DNA from: WTGU01 sp965200925
GTDB lineage: Bacteria; Pseudomonadota; Alphaproteobacteria; UBA828
Reading direction: 5' to 3'
Length of the DNA stretch: 64,000 bases
NCBI GenBank assembly: GCA_965200925.1
Contig: OZ241738.1
Coordinates: forward strand, 1,116,001 to 1,180,000
Shown here: piece after piece, positions 8,542-17,200 of the stretch
Layout of the letters: every line of letters begins with the position of its first letter
Numbering within the stretch: the first letter of the stretch is position 1
Notes under the pieces: generated by a model
What the model was told of the DNA's origin: nothing
Databases searched by the model: none
The model's input: only the letters and a program-made list of their open reading frames with translations
Program-made: the position numbers and the translations under genes

Positions 8542-9551
8542 CGGCCGGCCTCCATGACCGCCTTCACGGCCTTCCGGACCGCCGCCGCGTCGGGAATGTA
8601 GAGGTCCTCGAGGGTATCGGCGAAGGGCACCGGCGTGTGCGGGGCGGTCACCTGCTTGATCGGCCCTTTGAGCGAATCGAACGCCTTGTCGCAGACCAGC
8701 GCCGCGATGTCGGTCGCCATGTTGCAGCGCGGGTTGGCCTCGTCGAGCACCACGAGGCGGCCGGTGTTCTCGACCGTCTCGATCACGGAGTCCTCGTCCA
8801 GCGGCGAGGTCGTGCGCAGGTCCACCACCTCGCAGTCGATCCCCTCCCCGGCCAGCGCGTCGGCCGCCTCGTTCGCGACATGGACCATGCGCCCCAGGGT
8901 CACGATCGAGACGTCGTCTCCCTCGCGCGTCACGTTGGCCTCTCCGAAGGGGAGCGCGTAAGCCTCCTCCGGCACGTCGCCCTCCAGGGTGTAGAGCGCC
9001 TTGTGCTCGCAGAAGATCACCGGGTCGTCGTCGCGGATCGCCTGGATGAGCAGGCCCTTGGCGTCGTAGGGAGTGGCCGGGGTGACGACCTTGAGCCCGG
9101 GGATGTGGGTGAACACCGGATAGAGGCACTGCGAATGCTGTGCGGCGGCGCGAAGGCCGGCACCGTACATGGTGCGGATCACCACCGGAGTCTCGGCCTT
9201 GCCGCCGAACATGTAGCGGAACTTCGCCGCCTGGTTGAAGATCTGGTCGAAACAGACGCCCATGAAATCGATGAACATCAGCTCCGCCACCGGCCGCAGG
9301 CCGGCGGTGGCGGCGCCGACGGCGGCGCCGATGAAGGCCGATTCGCTGATCGGCGTGTCCATCACGCGGTCGCCGAACTTGCCGTAGAGGCCCTTGGTGA
9401 TGCCGAGCGGGCCGCCCCATGCGTCCCGTTCGCCGTCGGTGCCGAGCCCGCCGGCCACGTCCTCGCCCATGACGACGACGGTCTCGTCGCGCTCCATCTC
9501 CTGGGCGAGGGCCTCGTTGATCGCCTGCTGGTAGGTTGCCTTGCGCGCCAT
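8538..9551 (-). CDS. acoB: acetoin dehydrogenase E1 beta subunit
   Basis: A 337-residue thiamine-diphosphate-dependent E1 beta subunit of the pyruvate/branched-chain/acetoin dehydrogenase superfamily. Family segments are visible: M-G-E-D-V-A-G-G-L-G near the N-terminus, D-T-P-I-S-E-S-A-F-I-G-A-A-V-G-A-A (cofactor-binding Glu region), G-L-R-P-V-A-E-L-M-F-I-D-F, and the C-terminal transketolase domain. Fifteen bases separate it from acoA upstream, and it overlaps acoC by four bases. Sequence alone cannot exclude another 2-oxo-acid substrate; the neighbouring acoX and the AcoC-type E2 favour acetoin. Confidence 0.88.
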   Translation of the reverse strand: MARKATYQQAINEALAQEMERDETVVVMGEDVAGGLGTDGERDAWGGPLGITKGLYGKFGDRVMDTPISESAFIGAAVGAATAGLRPVAELMFIDFMGVCFDQIFNQAAKFRYMFGGKAETPVVIRTMYGAGLRAAAQHSQCLYPVFTHIPGLKVVTPATPYDAKGLLIQAIRDDDPVIFCEHKALYTLEGDVPEEAYALPFGEANVTREGDDVSIVTLGRMVHVANEAADALAGEGIDCEVVDLRTTSPLDEDSVIETVENTGRLVVLDEANPRCNMATDIAALVCDKAFDSLKGPIKQVTAPHTPVPFADTLEDLYIPDAAAVRKAVKAVMEAGR

Positions 9552-9566
9552 TGCTGCCTCCCGCGC

Positions 9567-10535
9567 TCAGTAGGATACGTAGACGTCGGTCAAGAGGTCG
9601 GCCGCCGCCGGCGGCGGCGCCGCCTTCGCCTTCGCCACCGCGCCGTCGATGCGGGCCACGGCCTCCTCGTCGATGGCGGCGAGCTCGGATTCGTCGAGCA
9701 GGGCCGCCTCGACCACCTTCTCCCGGAACAGCGCCAGGCAATCGCGCGCCTCGCGCAGCTTCTTCACCTCGTCCGGGCCGCGATAGGTCTGCGCGTCGCC
9801 CTCGAAATGGCCGTAGTAGCGGTTGAGCTTGCATTCGAGCAGGCTGGGGCCGCCGCCCTCGCGCGCCCGCTTGATGGCCTCGCCGGCGGCCTCGTGGACG
9901 GCGAAGAAATCGTGGCCGTCCACCACCACGCCCGGCATGTTGAAGCCGCCGGCGCGGTCCGCCGCGTCGTCGCAGGCGATGGACCATTTCGACGAGGTCG
10001 ATTCGGCGTAGCCGTTGTTCTCGACGACGAAGAGGCAGGGCAGGTTCCACACCGACGCGAGGTTCAGGCTCTCGAAGGTGGTCCCCTGGTTGGAGCCGCC
10101 GTCGCCCACGAAGGCGATGGCGACGCCGCCGGTGCCGAGCTGTTTCGCCGCCAGGCCGGCGCCGCAGATCAGCGGCGGGCCGCCGCCGACGATGCCGTTC
10201 GCGCCCATCATGCCCTTGTCCAGGTCGGCGATGTGCATCGAGCCGCCCTTGCCGGCGCAGAGACCGTCCCTGCGGCCGTAGATTTCCGCCATCATGCCGT
10301 CCACGTCGCAGCCTTTGGCAATGCAGTGGCCGTGGCCGCGATGGGTGCTGGCGATGCGGTCGCGCTCGTCCAGATGCATGCAGACGCCGACGCCGCTCGC
10401 CTCCTCGCCGGCGTAGAGATGCACGAAGCCCGGGATGTCGCCGGTCGCGAATTCGACGTGCAGACGCTCCTCGAATTCCCGGATCGTGCGCATGGTCCGA
10501 TAGGCGGTCAACAGTTCGTCCTTGTTGAGTTGCAT
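9567..10535 (-). CDS. acoA: acetoin dehydrogenase E1 alpha subunit
   Basis: A 322-residue E1 alpha subunit. The ThDP-Mg binding motif runs from G144-D-G146 to N173-N174 (A-F-V-G-D-G-G-S-N-Q then V-E-N-N-G-Y-A). The H-R-G-H-G-H segment at 66-71 and G-K-G-G-S-M-H are also conserved in the family. A strong Shine-Dalgarno (GGAGGAG, 8 bases upstream) sets the ATG at 10535. It pairs with acoB to cleave acetoin into acetaldehyde and a hydroxyethyl-ThDP unit. The upstream region holds a possible sigma-70-type promoter and then the vapBC remnant, which separates acoA from acoX. Confidence 0.88.
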   Translation of the reverse strand: MQLNKDELLTAYRTMRTIREFEERLHVEFATGDIPGFVHLYAGEEASGVGVCMHLDERDRIASTHRGHGHCIAKGCDVDGMMAEIYGRRDGLCAGKGGSMHIADLDKGMMGANGIVGGGPPLICGAGLAAKQLGTGGVAIAFVGDGGSNQGTTFESLNLASVWNLPCLFVVENNGYAESTSSKWSIACDDAADRAGGFNMPGVVVDGHDFFAVHEAAGEAIKRAREGGGPSLLECKLNRYYGHFEGDAQTYRGPDEVKKLREARDCLALFREKVVEAALLDESELAAIDEEAVARIDGAVAKAKAAPPPAAADLLTDVYVSY

Positions 10536-10580
10536 GCGATTCGCTCCTCCGTCCCTCGCGTCCCCGAACGGGCCGCCCGC

Positions 10581-10609
10581 AGACTATGCGACTCCGGAGG
10601 CTTTGTCGA
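10581..10609 (-). promoter_or_regulatory. possible sigma-70-type promoter for acoABC
   Basis: On the minus strand, TCGACA (10609-10604) and TAGTCT (10586-10581) are separated by 17 bases, about 45 bases ahead of the acoA ATG. The -35 matches the consensus at five of six positions and the -10 at three of six, so support is modest. I saw no -24/-12 element of the sigma-54 type known from other aco operons. Confidence 0.25.
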
Positions 10610-10645
10610 AAGGCGTGCGCCCGGAAATTTCCTCGGAGGCGACGA

Positions 10646-11080
10646 TCATCCCCGTCCTCGTGCGACGGCGCGGGGTTTCAGTGAATCTAGGGCGACTCCC
10701 TCGGCGACCGCGGCGCGCGCCAAGTCCCGGTCGAGGGTCGCCAGGGTATCGCCGCGGCGCAGGGCGGTCTCCAGATAGGCCGCGTCGTAGACGCTCAAAC
10801 CGTGCTCGCGGGCGAACGCCATGATCGCGTCCTCGTCGTGGGCATCGTCGCGCAACAGACGCAAGTCCCGGAGGCGCATCAGGAATCACGCGCTCTCTGC
10901 CCGGTCGATGCGCCCGCGGCGCTCGCTCACGATCAGGGTGTTGCGAATCTCGTACCGGAAGATGGCCGGGACCACGCCGCCGTGTCGGGAGAGATCCTCC
11001 AATGCCCGTTCGGCGGCCGCAACCGGCTCGTCCGGGAAACACCAAGCGGCGGCAACCGACGCATCGATGACGACAGCCAT
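10646..11080 (-). pseudogene. vapC: VapC-type PIN-domain toxin with an in-frame stop
   Basis: A PIN-domain ribonuclease toxin split by one nonsense codon. The N-terminal part (11080 down to the TGA at 10892-10890) reads MAVVIDASVAAAWCFPDEP... to ...GRIDRAESA. After the TGA, the same frame continues (F-L-M-R-L-R-D-L-R-L-L...) to a natural stop at 10646. All four expected acidic residues are still visible: D6 (V-I-D-A-S), the Glu of R-Y-E-I-R, the Asp of S-V-Y-D-A-A-Y-L-E and the Asp of T-L-D-R-D. The start overlaps the antitoxin stop (TGATG). Either the gene is freshly inactivated, or the TGA is a base-call error or is read through. Confidence 0.8.
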
Positions 11081-11313
11081 CAAGCGCGGCCCCACGCCTT
11101 GGCGGTGCGATTCTCCGCCGCCGAGACACACGGCCGCCGCGCCCGTTCCCGCCGCAGCAACGCGATGGTTTCGCCGATCGGCCGCTCCAGAGGCACGATA
11201 CGGGCCACCGGCGCGCCGGCGCGCGCGAGGATCACATCTTCACCGGCTTCCGCGCGAGCGATCAAGCGTGAGAGCTGCGCCTTGGCGTCCCCGATGTTGA
11301 AGACTTGGCCCAC
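11080..11313 (-). CDS. vapB: Phd/YefM-family antitoxin
   Basis: A 77-residue antitoxin. The N-terminal half, G-Q-V-F-N-I-G-D-A-K-A-Q-L-S-R-L-I-A-R, continuing A-G-E-D-V-I-L-A-R-A-G-A-P-V-A-R-I-V-P, is the standard Phd/YefM DNA-binding and dimerisation fold. The basic C-terminal part is the toxin-neutralising tail. It overlaps the PIN toxin start by one base, the usual antitoxin-first coupled layout. Such antitoxins normally repress their own promoter. I cannot assign an operator with confidence, although a short ATAC-N4-GTAT repeat lies just upstream (about 11325-11336). Confidence 0.85.
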   Translation of the reverse strand: MGQVFNIGDAKAQLSRLIARAEAGEDVILARAGAPVARIVPLERPIGETIALLRRERARRPCVSAAENRTAKAWGRA

Positions 11314-11473
11314 AACCTCATACTCCCGTATCCGGGTGAACCATGCGTTGACTCACAAGAAGCCGCCGCCTGTTTGGTCAAGGCTTGGCCAACCGCCCGG
11401 TCACTCCGCCGGCGGCACCACGCGCGCGGCCATCGAGCCTCACGGTCGGTGGGAGATGTTTCGACGCGCGGCG

Positions 11474-12520
11474 TCAGGGGGTGAGCGCTTCCCGGGTCAG
11501 CAGGCGCTCGCGGGCGGCGACGGCCATGGCGCGGGGGACATCGACGGTGCGGGGGCCGTCCGGGTCCAGCACCACGGCGAGGCGGTCGGCGGGACCGAAC
11601 GCGATCTCGCGCTCGCCGTCCAGCGCGACGACCCCGCGCGAGAGGCGGACGGGCAGCGGCACCCGGGCCTCGATCTCGAACACCCGCTCGACGCCGATGG
11701 CCGCCATGAGGCCGGGGGCGAGCGGCGCGGAAACGGCGGTCGCCGCCCCGCCCGCCGCGGCGAGATCGAGGCCCACGCCGGTGGGCGCGTCGCGCGGAAC
11801 CGGGCGCAGCAGGCCGGCGATCGAGGACAGACCCACGGCGTCGGCCTCGGCGAAGGTCACGAACAGCTGGTCGAGGGCGTCGGCGCGCCAGAGCGCCTTG
11901 GCGCCCGTCCATTGCGCGCCACTGATGCAGACGTCGACCAGGGCGATGTCCCGAGGCGCGCCGTTCGCCGTGACCCGGAGCAGCTTGTTGCGGCGTGTCG
12001 CCGCCTCCCGCGGCAGGGCACCGGTGGCGACCAGGCCGGCGGCGAGCCCGGCGATGGTGGCCTCGCGCATCGCCGGGAAGACGTTGTTCGTCCCGGTGGA
12101 GAGGGAGGTGAGCGGCACGCCATCGCAGGCACTGGCGACCAGCCGGTTGGTGCCGTCGCCGCCCAGTACCACGATCCCGCCGACGCCGCGCTCGACCATG
12201 CGCCGGGTGCCCGCGACCGTATCGGCGGGCGACTCCTCGACCGGCATGTCGAGGAACGCCACTTCGGGCCAGACCTGCCCCGCCGGCGGTTCGCGCTGGA
12301 GCGCGCGGCGCACGCGGTCGGCGATGCCGCTCTCGTCGGGCACCATGTAGCAGGTGCGCACGCCGACCGCGCCCAGCGCCGAGAAGAGGCGCGTGACCAT
12401 GTTGCGCTTCTCGGCGATGGGGAACACCGAGGCTTGCGCGACGAGGCGCCTGATGTCGCGGCCGGCGGCGGGGTTGGCGATGATGCCGACCGCCGCGCCC
12501 TCCGAAAGAGATGCTGCCAT
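11474..12520 (-). CDS. acoX: AcoX-like ATP-NAD kinase-family protein
   Basis: A 348-residue protein of the ATP-NAD/AcoX kinase family: G-I-I-A-N-P-A-A-G-R-D-I-R near the N-terminus, the nucleotide-binding V-V-L-G-G-D-G-T-N-R, and S-T-G-T-N-N-V-F-P. The family member AcoX is encoded with acetoin dehydrogenase genes in several bacteria, but its role in acetoin catabolism is not firmly known. A GGAGGAG site six bases ahead supports the ATG at 12520. All aco genes are on the same strand; in the usual operon acoX directly precedes acoA, whereas here 938 bases containing vapBC intervene. Confidence 0.82.
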   Translation of the reverse strand: MAASLSEGAAVGIIANPAAGRDIRRLVAQASVFPIAEKRNMVTRLFSALGAVGVRTCYMVPDESGIADRVRRALQREPPAGQVWPEVAFLDMPVEESPADTVAGTRRMVERGVGGIVVLGGDGTNRLVASACDGVPLTSLSTGTNNVFPAMREATIAGLAAGLVATGALPREAATRRNKLLRVTANGAPRDIALVDVCISGAQWTGAKALWRADALDQLFVTFAEADAVGLSSIAGLLRPVPRDAPTGVGLDLAAAGGAATAVSAPLAPGLMAAIGVERVFEIEARVPLPVRLSRGVVALDGEREIAFGPADRLAVVLDPDGPRTVDVPRAMAVAARERLLTREALTP

Positions 12521-12637
12521 CGCTCCTCCGCGCGGGCTGTATAACCCGGCGCGGACCGGCGCGCACGGACCGCCGCATGGCCGGCCGCCGCCGCCTGGTG
12601 TAGAAGGACGCGGCAGGCGGAACCTGAAGGAGCGCGT

Positions 12638-13054
12638 GTGCGGGGCCCTCTCAACCTGCGCGTCTACGGTGTGCTGCTGCGCGGCGGGCGGGCGCTGATC
12701 GCGGCGGAGCGCGTCGGCGGGCGCGCCGTGTTGAAGCTGCCGGGCGGCGCGGTCGAGGCCGGCGAGACGCCGGAGGGGGCCTTGCGGCGCGAATTCGCGG
12801 AGGAAGGGAGGCTCGTGGTCGAACCCGCGCGGCTGCTGCACGCACCGGGGACGCTGTACAGCCCGTGGATCCACGGGCCCTATACGCCCCTCTATTACGC
12901 GGTCCACGGCGCCGGTGCACCGGCGGTGCCGCCGGCGGAGCCGGTAGAGTTGCGCTTCATGGAACCGGGGGAGGCGATCGCGAGCGGGCGCATGGCGGCG
13001 CCGGAGATCGTCGCGCTGAACCGGGCGCTGGAAGGAAGACGGGAGGACGGATGA
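12638..13054 (+). CDS. Nudix hydrolase
   Basis: A 138-residue Nudix-fold protein beginning with GTG. AAGGAG at 12627-12632, five bases ahead, decides this start. The Nudix box is L-P-G-G-A-V-E-A-G-E-T-P-E-G-A-L-R-R-E-F-A-E-E-G; its R-E-x-x-E-E-x-G core is complete. The substrate cannot be told from sequence. The TGA overlaps the ATG of the RND adaptor (ATGA), so it is the first gene of a Nudix-adaptor-pump-endonuclease V operon. It is divergent from acoX across 117 bases. Confidence 0.85.
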   Translation: MRGPLNLRVYGVLLRGGRALIAAERVGGRAVLKLPGGAVEAGETPEGALRREFAEEGRLVVEPARLLHAPGTLYSPWIHGPYTPLYYAVHGAGAPAVPPAEPVELRFMEPGEAIASGRMAAPEIVALNRALEGRREDG

Positions 13055-14214
13055 GCGGAGAGGCGCGCCCGCGCCAGCATCGGCGGGGTTTTCGGGGGGC
13101 CGCCACAGCCCTGGCGGCGGCGCTGGCCGCGGGTATCCCGTACGCGGGTATCCCGGGCGCAGCGGCGCAGGAAGCGGCGGCGGTGGCCGTCGACGCCGCA
13201 CGCACCGAGGTCATGGCGGGGACGGTGCCCGTCATCGGGCGCCTGGTCGCGCGCCAGGCGGGTGAGATCGCCGCGCGGGCGGCCGGCCCCGTCATCGCGC
13301 TCCACGTCGCGGTCGGCGACGGCGTGGAGAAAGGCGATGCGATCGCCTCCCTCGACACCGCCCGGCTCCGCGCCCAGCGGGATCGTCTGGCCGCGGTCGT
13401 CGCCGAGGCGGAGGCGCAGGTGGCGCAGTCCCTGGCGCAGGCGGCGCTGCACCGGCTGGCGCTGCGCCGGCTGGAGGGGCTGCGCGGCTCGGCGGCGTTC
13501 AGCCAGGGGCGCTTCGAGGACGCCCGGCAGCAGGCCGTCATCGCCGAAACCGCGGTGGCGCGGGCGGAGGCGCTGCGCACCAGCGCGGCCGCGAATCTGG
13601 CGCTGGCCGAGATCGATCTCGCCTGGGCCCGGATCGAGGCGCCCTACCCCGGCGTGATCACCCTCCTGCACACCCAGGCCGGGGCTTGGCTCGGCGTGGG
13701 CGCGCCGGTGGTCAGCATGGTCAACGACCGCGACCTGGAGGTCGAAGCCGACGTGCCGTCGGTGCGCATCGAGGCGCTGGAGGCCGGAGTCTCCGTGCCC
13801 CTCGCCCTCGACGACGGGAGCCCGCACGACGGGAGCCCGCACACGGCGACGGTGCGCGCCGTGGTGCCGGCGGAAAACGCCTTCACCCGGACGCGGCAGG
13901 TCCGCTTCACGCCGCTGTTCGGGCCGCTGCGGAAGCCGCTGGCGATCGACCAGTCGGTGACTCTCGACCTGCCGGCCGGGCGCGGGCGCAAGGCGGTGAC
14001 GGTGCACAAGGACGCGATCGTCCACGACCAGGGCCAGACCTTCGTCTACGTCGCCCGCGACGGGCGGGCGCAGCTCCGCCTCGTGCGGCTGGGCGACAGC
14101 GTGGGCGGCCGCTTCGAGGTGCTGAAGGGGCTGGAGCCGGGCGAGCCGGTGGTGGTGCGCGGCAACGAGCGCCTCTGGCCGGATCGGCCGATCGTCGTGA
14201 GCGACGGGAGGTAG
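13051..14214 (+). CDS. RND efflux periplasmic adaptor (membrane fusion protein)
   Basis: A 387-residue HlyD/AcrA-type adaptor expected to link the inner-membrane pump to an outer-membrane channel. A cleavable signal (about 1-40, ending A-A-A-Q) is followed by the lipoyl half-motif (I-A-A-R-A-A-G-P-V-I-A-L-H-V-A-V-G-D-G-V), an alpha-helical hairpin (about 105-180) and the second half-motif I-E-A-P-Y-P-G-V-I-T. Beta-barrel and membrane-proximal domains follow. Two internal duplications occur: G-I-P-Y-A-G-I-P in the signal region and D-G-S-P-H repeated in the barrel. The ATG overlaps the Nudix stop; nine bases separate it from the pump gene. Confidence 0.88.
   Translation: MSGEARPRQHRRGFRGAATALAAALAAGIPYAGIPGAAAQEAAAVAVDAARTEVMAGTVPVIGRLVARQAGEIAARAAGPVIALHVAVGDGVEKGDAIASLDTARLRAQRDRLAAVVAEAEAQVAQSLAQAALHRLALRRLEGLRGSAAFSQGRFEDARQQAVIAETAVARAEALRTSAAANLALAEIDLAWARIEAPYPGVITLLHTQAGAWLGVGAPVVSMVNDRDLEVEADVPSVRIEALEAGVSVPLALDDGSPHDGSPHTATVRAVVPAENAFTRTRQVRFTPLFGPLRKPLAIDQSVTLDLPAGRGRKAVTVHKDAIVHDQGQTFVYVARDGRAQLRLVRLGDSVGGRFEVLKGLEPGEPVVVRGNERLWPDRPIVVSDGR
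13813..13842 (+). repeat. 15-bp perfect tandem duplication inside the adaptor gene
   Basis: The 15-mer GACGGGAGCCCGCAC occurs twice head to tail and adds D-G-S-P-H once more without shifting the frame. It lies in the beta-barrel part of the adaptor, where a loop insertion may be tolerated. Confidence 0.9.
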
Positions 14215-14223
14215 GCCGCTTCG

Positions 14224-17200
14224 ATGAACCCGATAAGGCTCGCCATCAACCGGCCGATCGCGGTCGTCGCCGCCGTCCTGATGGCGTTGATGTTCGGGTT
14301 CATCGCGTTGCAGACGATCCCGATCCAGCTCACGCCGGACGTGCGCAAGCCGGTCCTCACCGTCAACACCTGGTGGCCCGGCGCCGCGCCGGCCGAGGTC
14401 GAGCGCGAGATCGTCAACCGCCAGGAGGAGGTGCTCAAGGGCCTCGAGGGGTTGAACCGCATGGTGAGCTCCTCCAACGACGGCGTGGGCGAGATCGAGC
14501 TCGAATTCAACGTCGGCTCGGACATGGACCGGGCGCTCGTGCTGGTCGCCAACCGGCTGGATCGGGTGTCCGACAAGCCGGACGACGCCGCCGAGCCGGT
14601 CATCGGCTCCGCCGGCTCCGAGGACCAGCCGATCGCTTGGTTCATCCTCACCCGCCAGCCGGGCAACGAGCGCGACATTCACACCTACGGCGATTTCGTC
14701 GAGGACACGATCCGCGAGCGGATCGAACGGGTGCCGGGCGTCTCGCGGGTCAACATGTTCGGCGGCACCACGCGGGAGCTGCGCGTCACGGTGGATCCCG
14801 AACGGATGGCCCGCTACGGGCTCACCGTCACCGAGATCGCCGGGGCGCTCAGGCGGGCCAACGCCTCGATCTCGGCCGGTGCCGTGGACGAGGGCAAGCG
14901 GCGCTACGTGGTGCGCACCGACGGCGCACTCAACACGCCTGAGCGGGTCGCCGGCGTGGTGCTGCGCTCGGCGCAGGACCCCGCCACGGGGCGACTCGGG
15001 CGGGTGACCGTGGGCGACATCGCCACGATCGCTTACCGCTACAAGGAGCCCGCCGCCCGCATCCGCCTGCTCGGCGAGCCGGCGCTCGCCATCAACGCCG
15101 TGCGCGACACCGGCGCCAACGTCATCGAGACGATGGCCGGGATCAGGGAGGCGGTGGCGGAACTCAACGGCGGGCCGATCCCGCAGGCCGGGCTCGTTCT
15201 GCAACAGGTCTATGACGAGACCATCTATATCGATTCCGCGATCGACCTGGTGCAGCAGAACATCTACGTGGGCGGCGCGCTGGCCGCCCTCGTGCTGCTG
15301 CTGTTCCTGCGCTCCTTCCCGGCGACCCTCATCATCTCGATCGCCATCCCCGTCTCCGTGATCGGCTCGTTCGTGGCGATGGCGGCGCTCGGGCGGTCGA
15401 TCAACGTGGTGTCGCTGGCCGGCATCGCCTTCGCCGTGGGCATGGTGGTGGACGCGGCCATCGTGGTGCTGGAGAACATCTACCGCCTGCGCCAGAACGG
15501 CTACGGGCGCCTGGAGGCCGCCTATTTCGGGGCGCGGCAGGTGTGGGGCGCGGTGTTCGTCTCGGCCGCGACCACCGTGCTCGTCTTCGTGCCGATCCTG
15601 GTCATGGAGCTGGAGGCCGGGCAGCTCTTCCGCGACATCGCCGTGGCGATCTCGGTCTCGGTCGTCCTCTCGCTGCTGGTGGCCAACACGGTGATCCCGT
15701 CGATGGCGAGCCGCATCCTGGGCCGGGGGCGGCGCGGGGCCGCGGACGCCGCGCCGCACAGGCTCCGCCTGCCGCTGCTGGACGGTGCCGCGGCGCTCTT
15801 CGTGCGCGCGGTGCTGGGCTTCACGGGGTGGGTGGTGCGCCGGCGCTGGCGGGCGGGGCTGGTGGCGCTCGTCGTCTGCGGCGGCGCGCTCTACGTCTTC
15901 TGGCTGCTGCTGCCCCGGCTCGACTACCTGCCGACCGGCAACCGCAACCTCGTCTTCGGCATCGTCCTGCCGCCGCCCGGCTACAACCTGGAGACGACGA
16001 CCGGCATCGCGCGCTCGGTGGAGGAGGCGGTACGCCCCCACTGGGCGTCGGAGACCGGCCCGGAGGCGGCGCCGGGGCAGCCGCCGAAGATGCAGCGGTT
16101 CTTCTTCGTGACCTTCCGCGACCAAGCGTTCGTCGGCGCCATCTCCGTCGATGCGAACCGGGCGGGCGAGCTCATCGAGCCGATTCGCCGACCGGTGTTC
16201 CGCGAACCGGGCACCTTCGGCTTCATCAGCCAGGCTTCGCTCTTCGGCCGCGGCATCGGCGGCGGGCGCAAGATCGACGTCGACATCTCCGGCCCCGACC
16301 TGGAGGCGACGCTGGCGGTGGCCTCGCAGGCGACCGGCCTCATCGCCCGCGTCCTGCCGTTCGATCTCGGCAACCAGTTCCGCCCGCGGCCCGGCCTCGA
16401 GCTGGGCGCGCCGGAGGTCCGTCTCCTTCCCGACCCGGTGAGACTCGGCGACAACGGGGTTTCCGCCAGCGAGTTCGGCGCCACCATCGAAGCCTACAAC
16501 GACGGCCTCAAGGTGGACGACGTGACCATCGACGCGAAACGGCTGGACCTGGTGCTGGCCGGCCCGGTGGCCCATGTCGGGCGCACCCAGGGCATCGACA
16601 GCCTGCCGGTGGTGACGCGCACGGGCGCCATCGTGCCGGCGCGCTCGCTGGCGGACATCGCCGTCACCGCCGGCCCCACGGAGATCCGCCACGTCGAGCG
16701 CGAGCGCACGGTGACCCTGGAAATCCGCCCGGCCGCCGACATCCCGCTGGAGGTCGCCCTGGAGCGCCTGGAGACCCAGGTCGTGCAGGCACTGGAGAGC
16801 CAGGGGCTGCCGCCGGGGGTGAAGATCAGGCTCTCCGGCACCGCCGACGACCTGGAGGCCACCTGGGATGCGATGGCGATCAATCTCGTGATCGCCATCG
16901 CCATCGTCTATCTGATCATGGCGGTGCTGTTCGAGAGCTTCGTCTATCCCTTCGTCATCATGCTCTCGGTGCCGCTGGCCGCCGCCGGCGGCGTGCTGGG
17001 CCTCGCGGGCATCAACCTCCATTCGTTTCAGCCGCTCGACATGCTGACGCTGCTGGGCTTCGTCATCCTGATCGGCATCGTCGTGAACAACGCGATCCTG
17101 CTCGTCCACCAGACGCTGTTCCATATCCGCGAAGAGGGGATGGCGGTCGCCGACGCGATCGTCGAGGCGACGGGGAACCGCATCCGGCCGATCTTCATGT

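Noticed and set aside
12895..17124. Very long open frame (1,409 codons) on the minus strand
   Set aside because: It is antisense to the RND adaptor and pump, has His/Arg/Asp-rich composition typical of the shadow frame in GC-rich DNA, and matches no domain.
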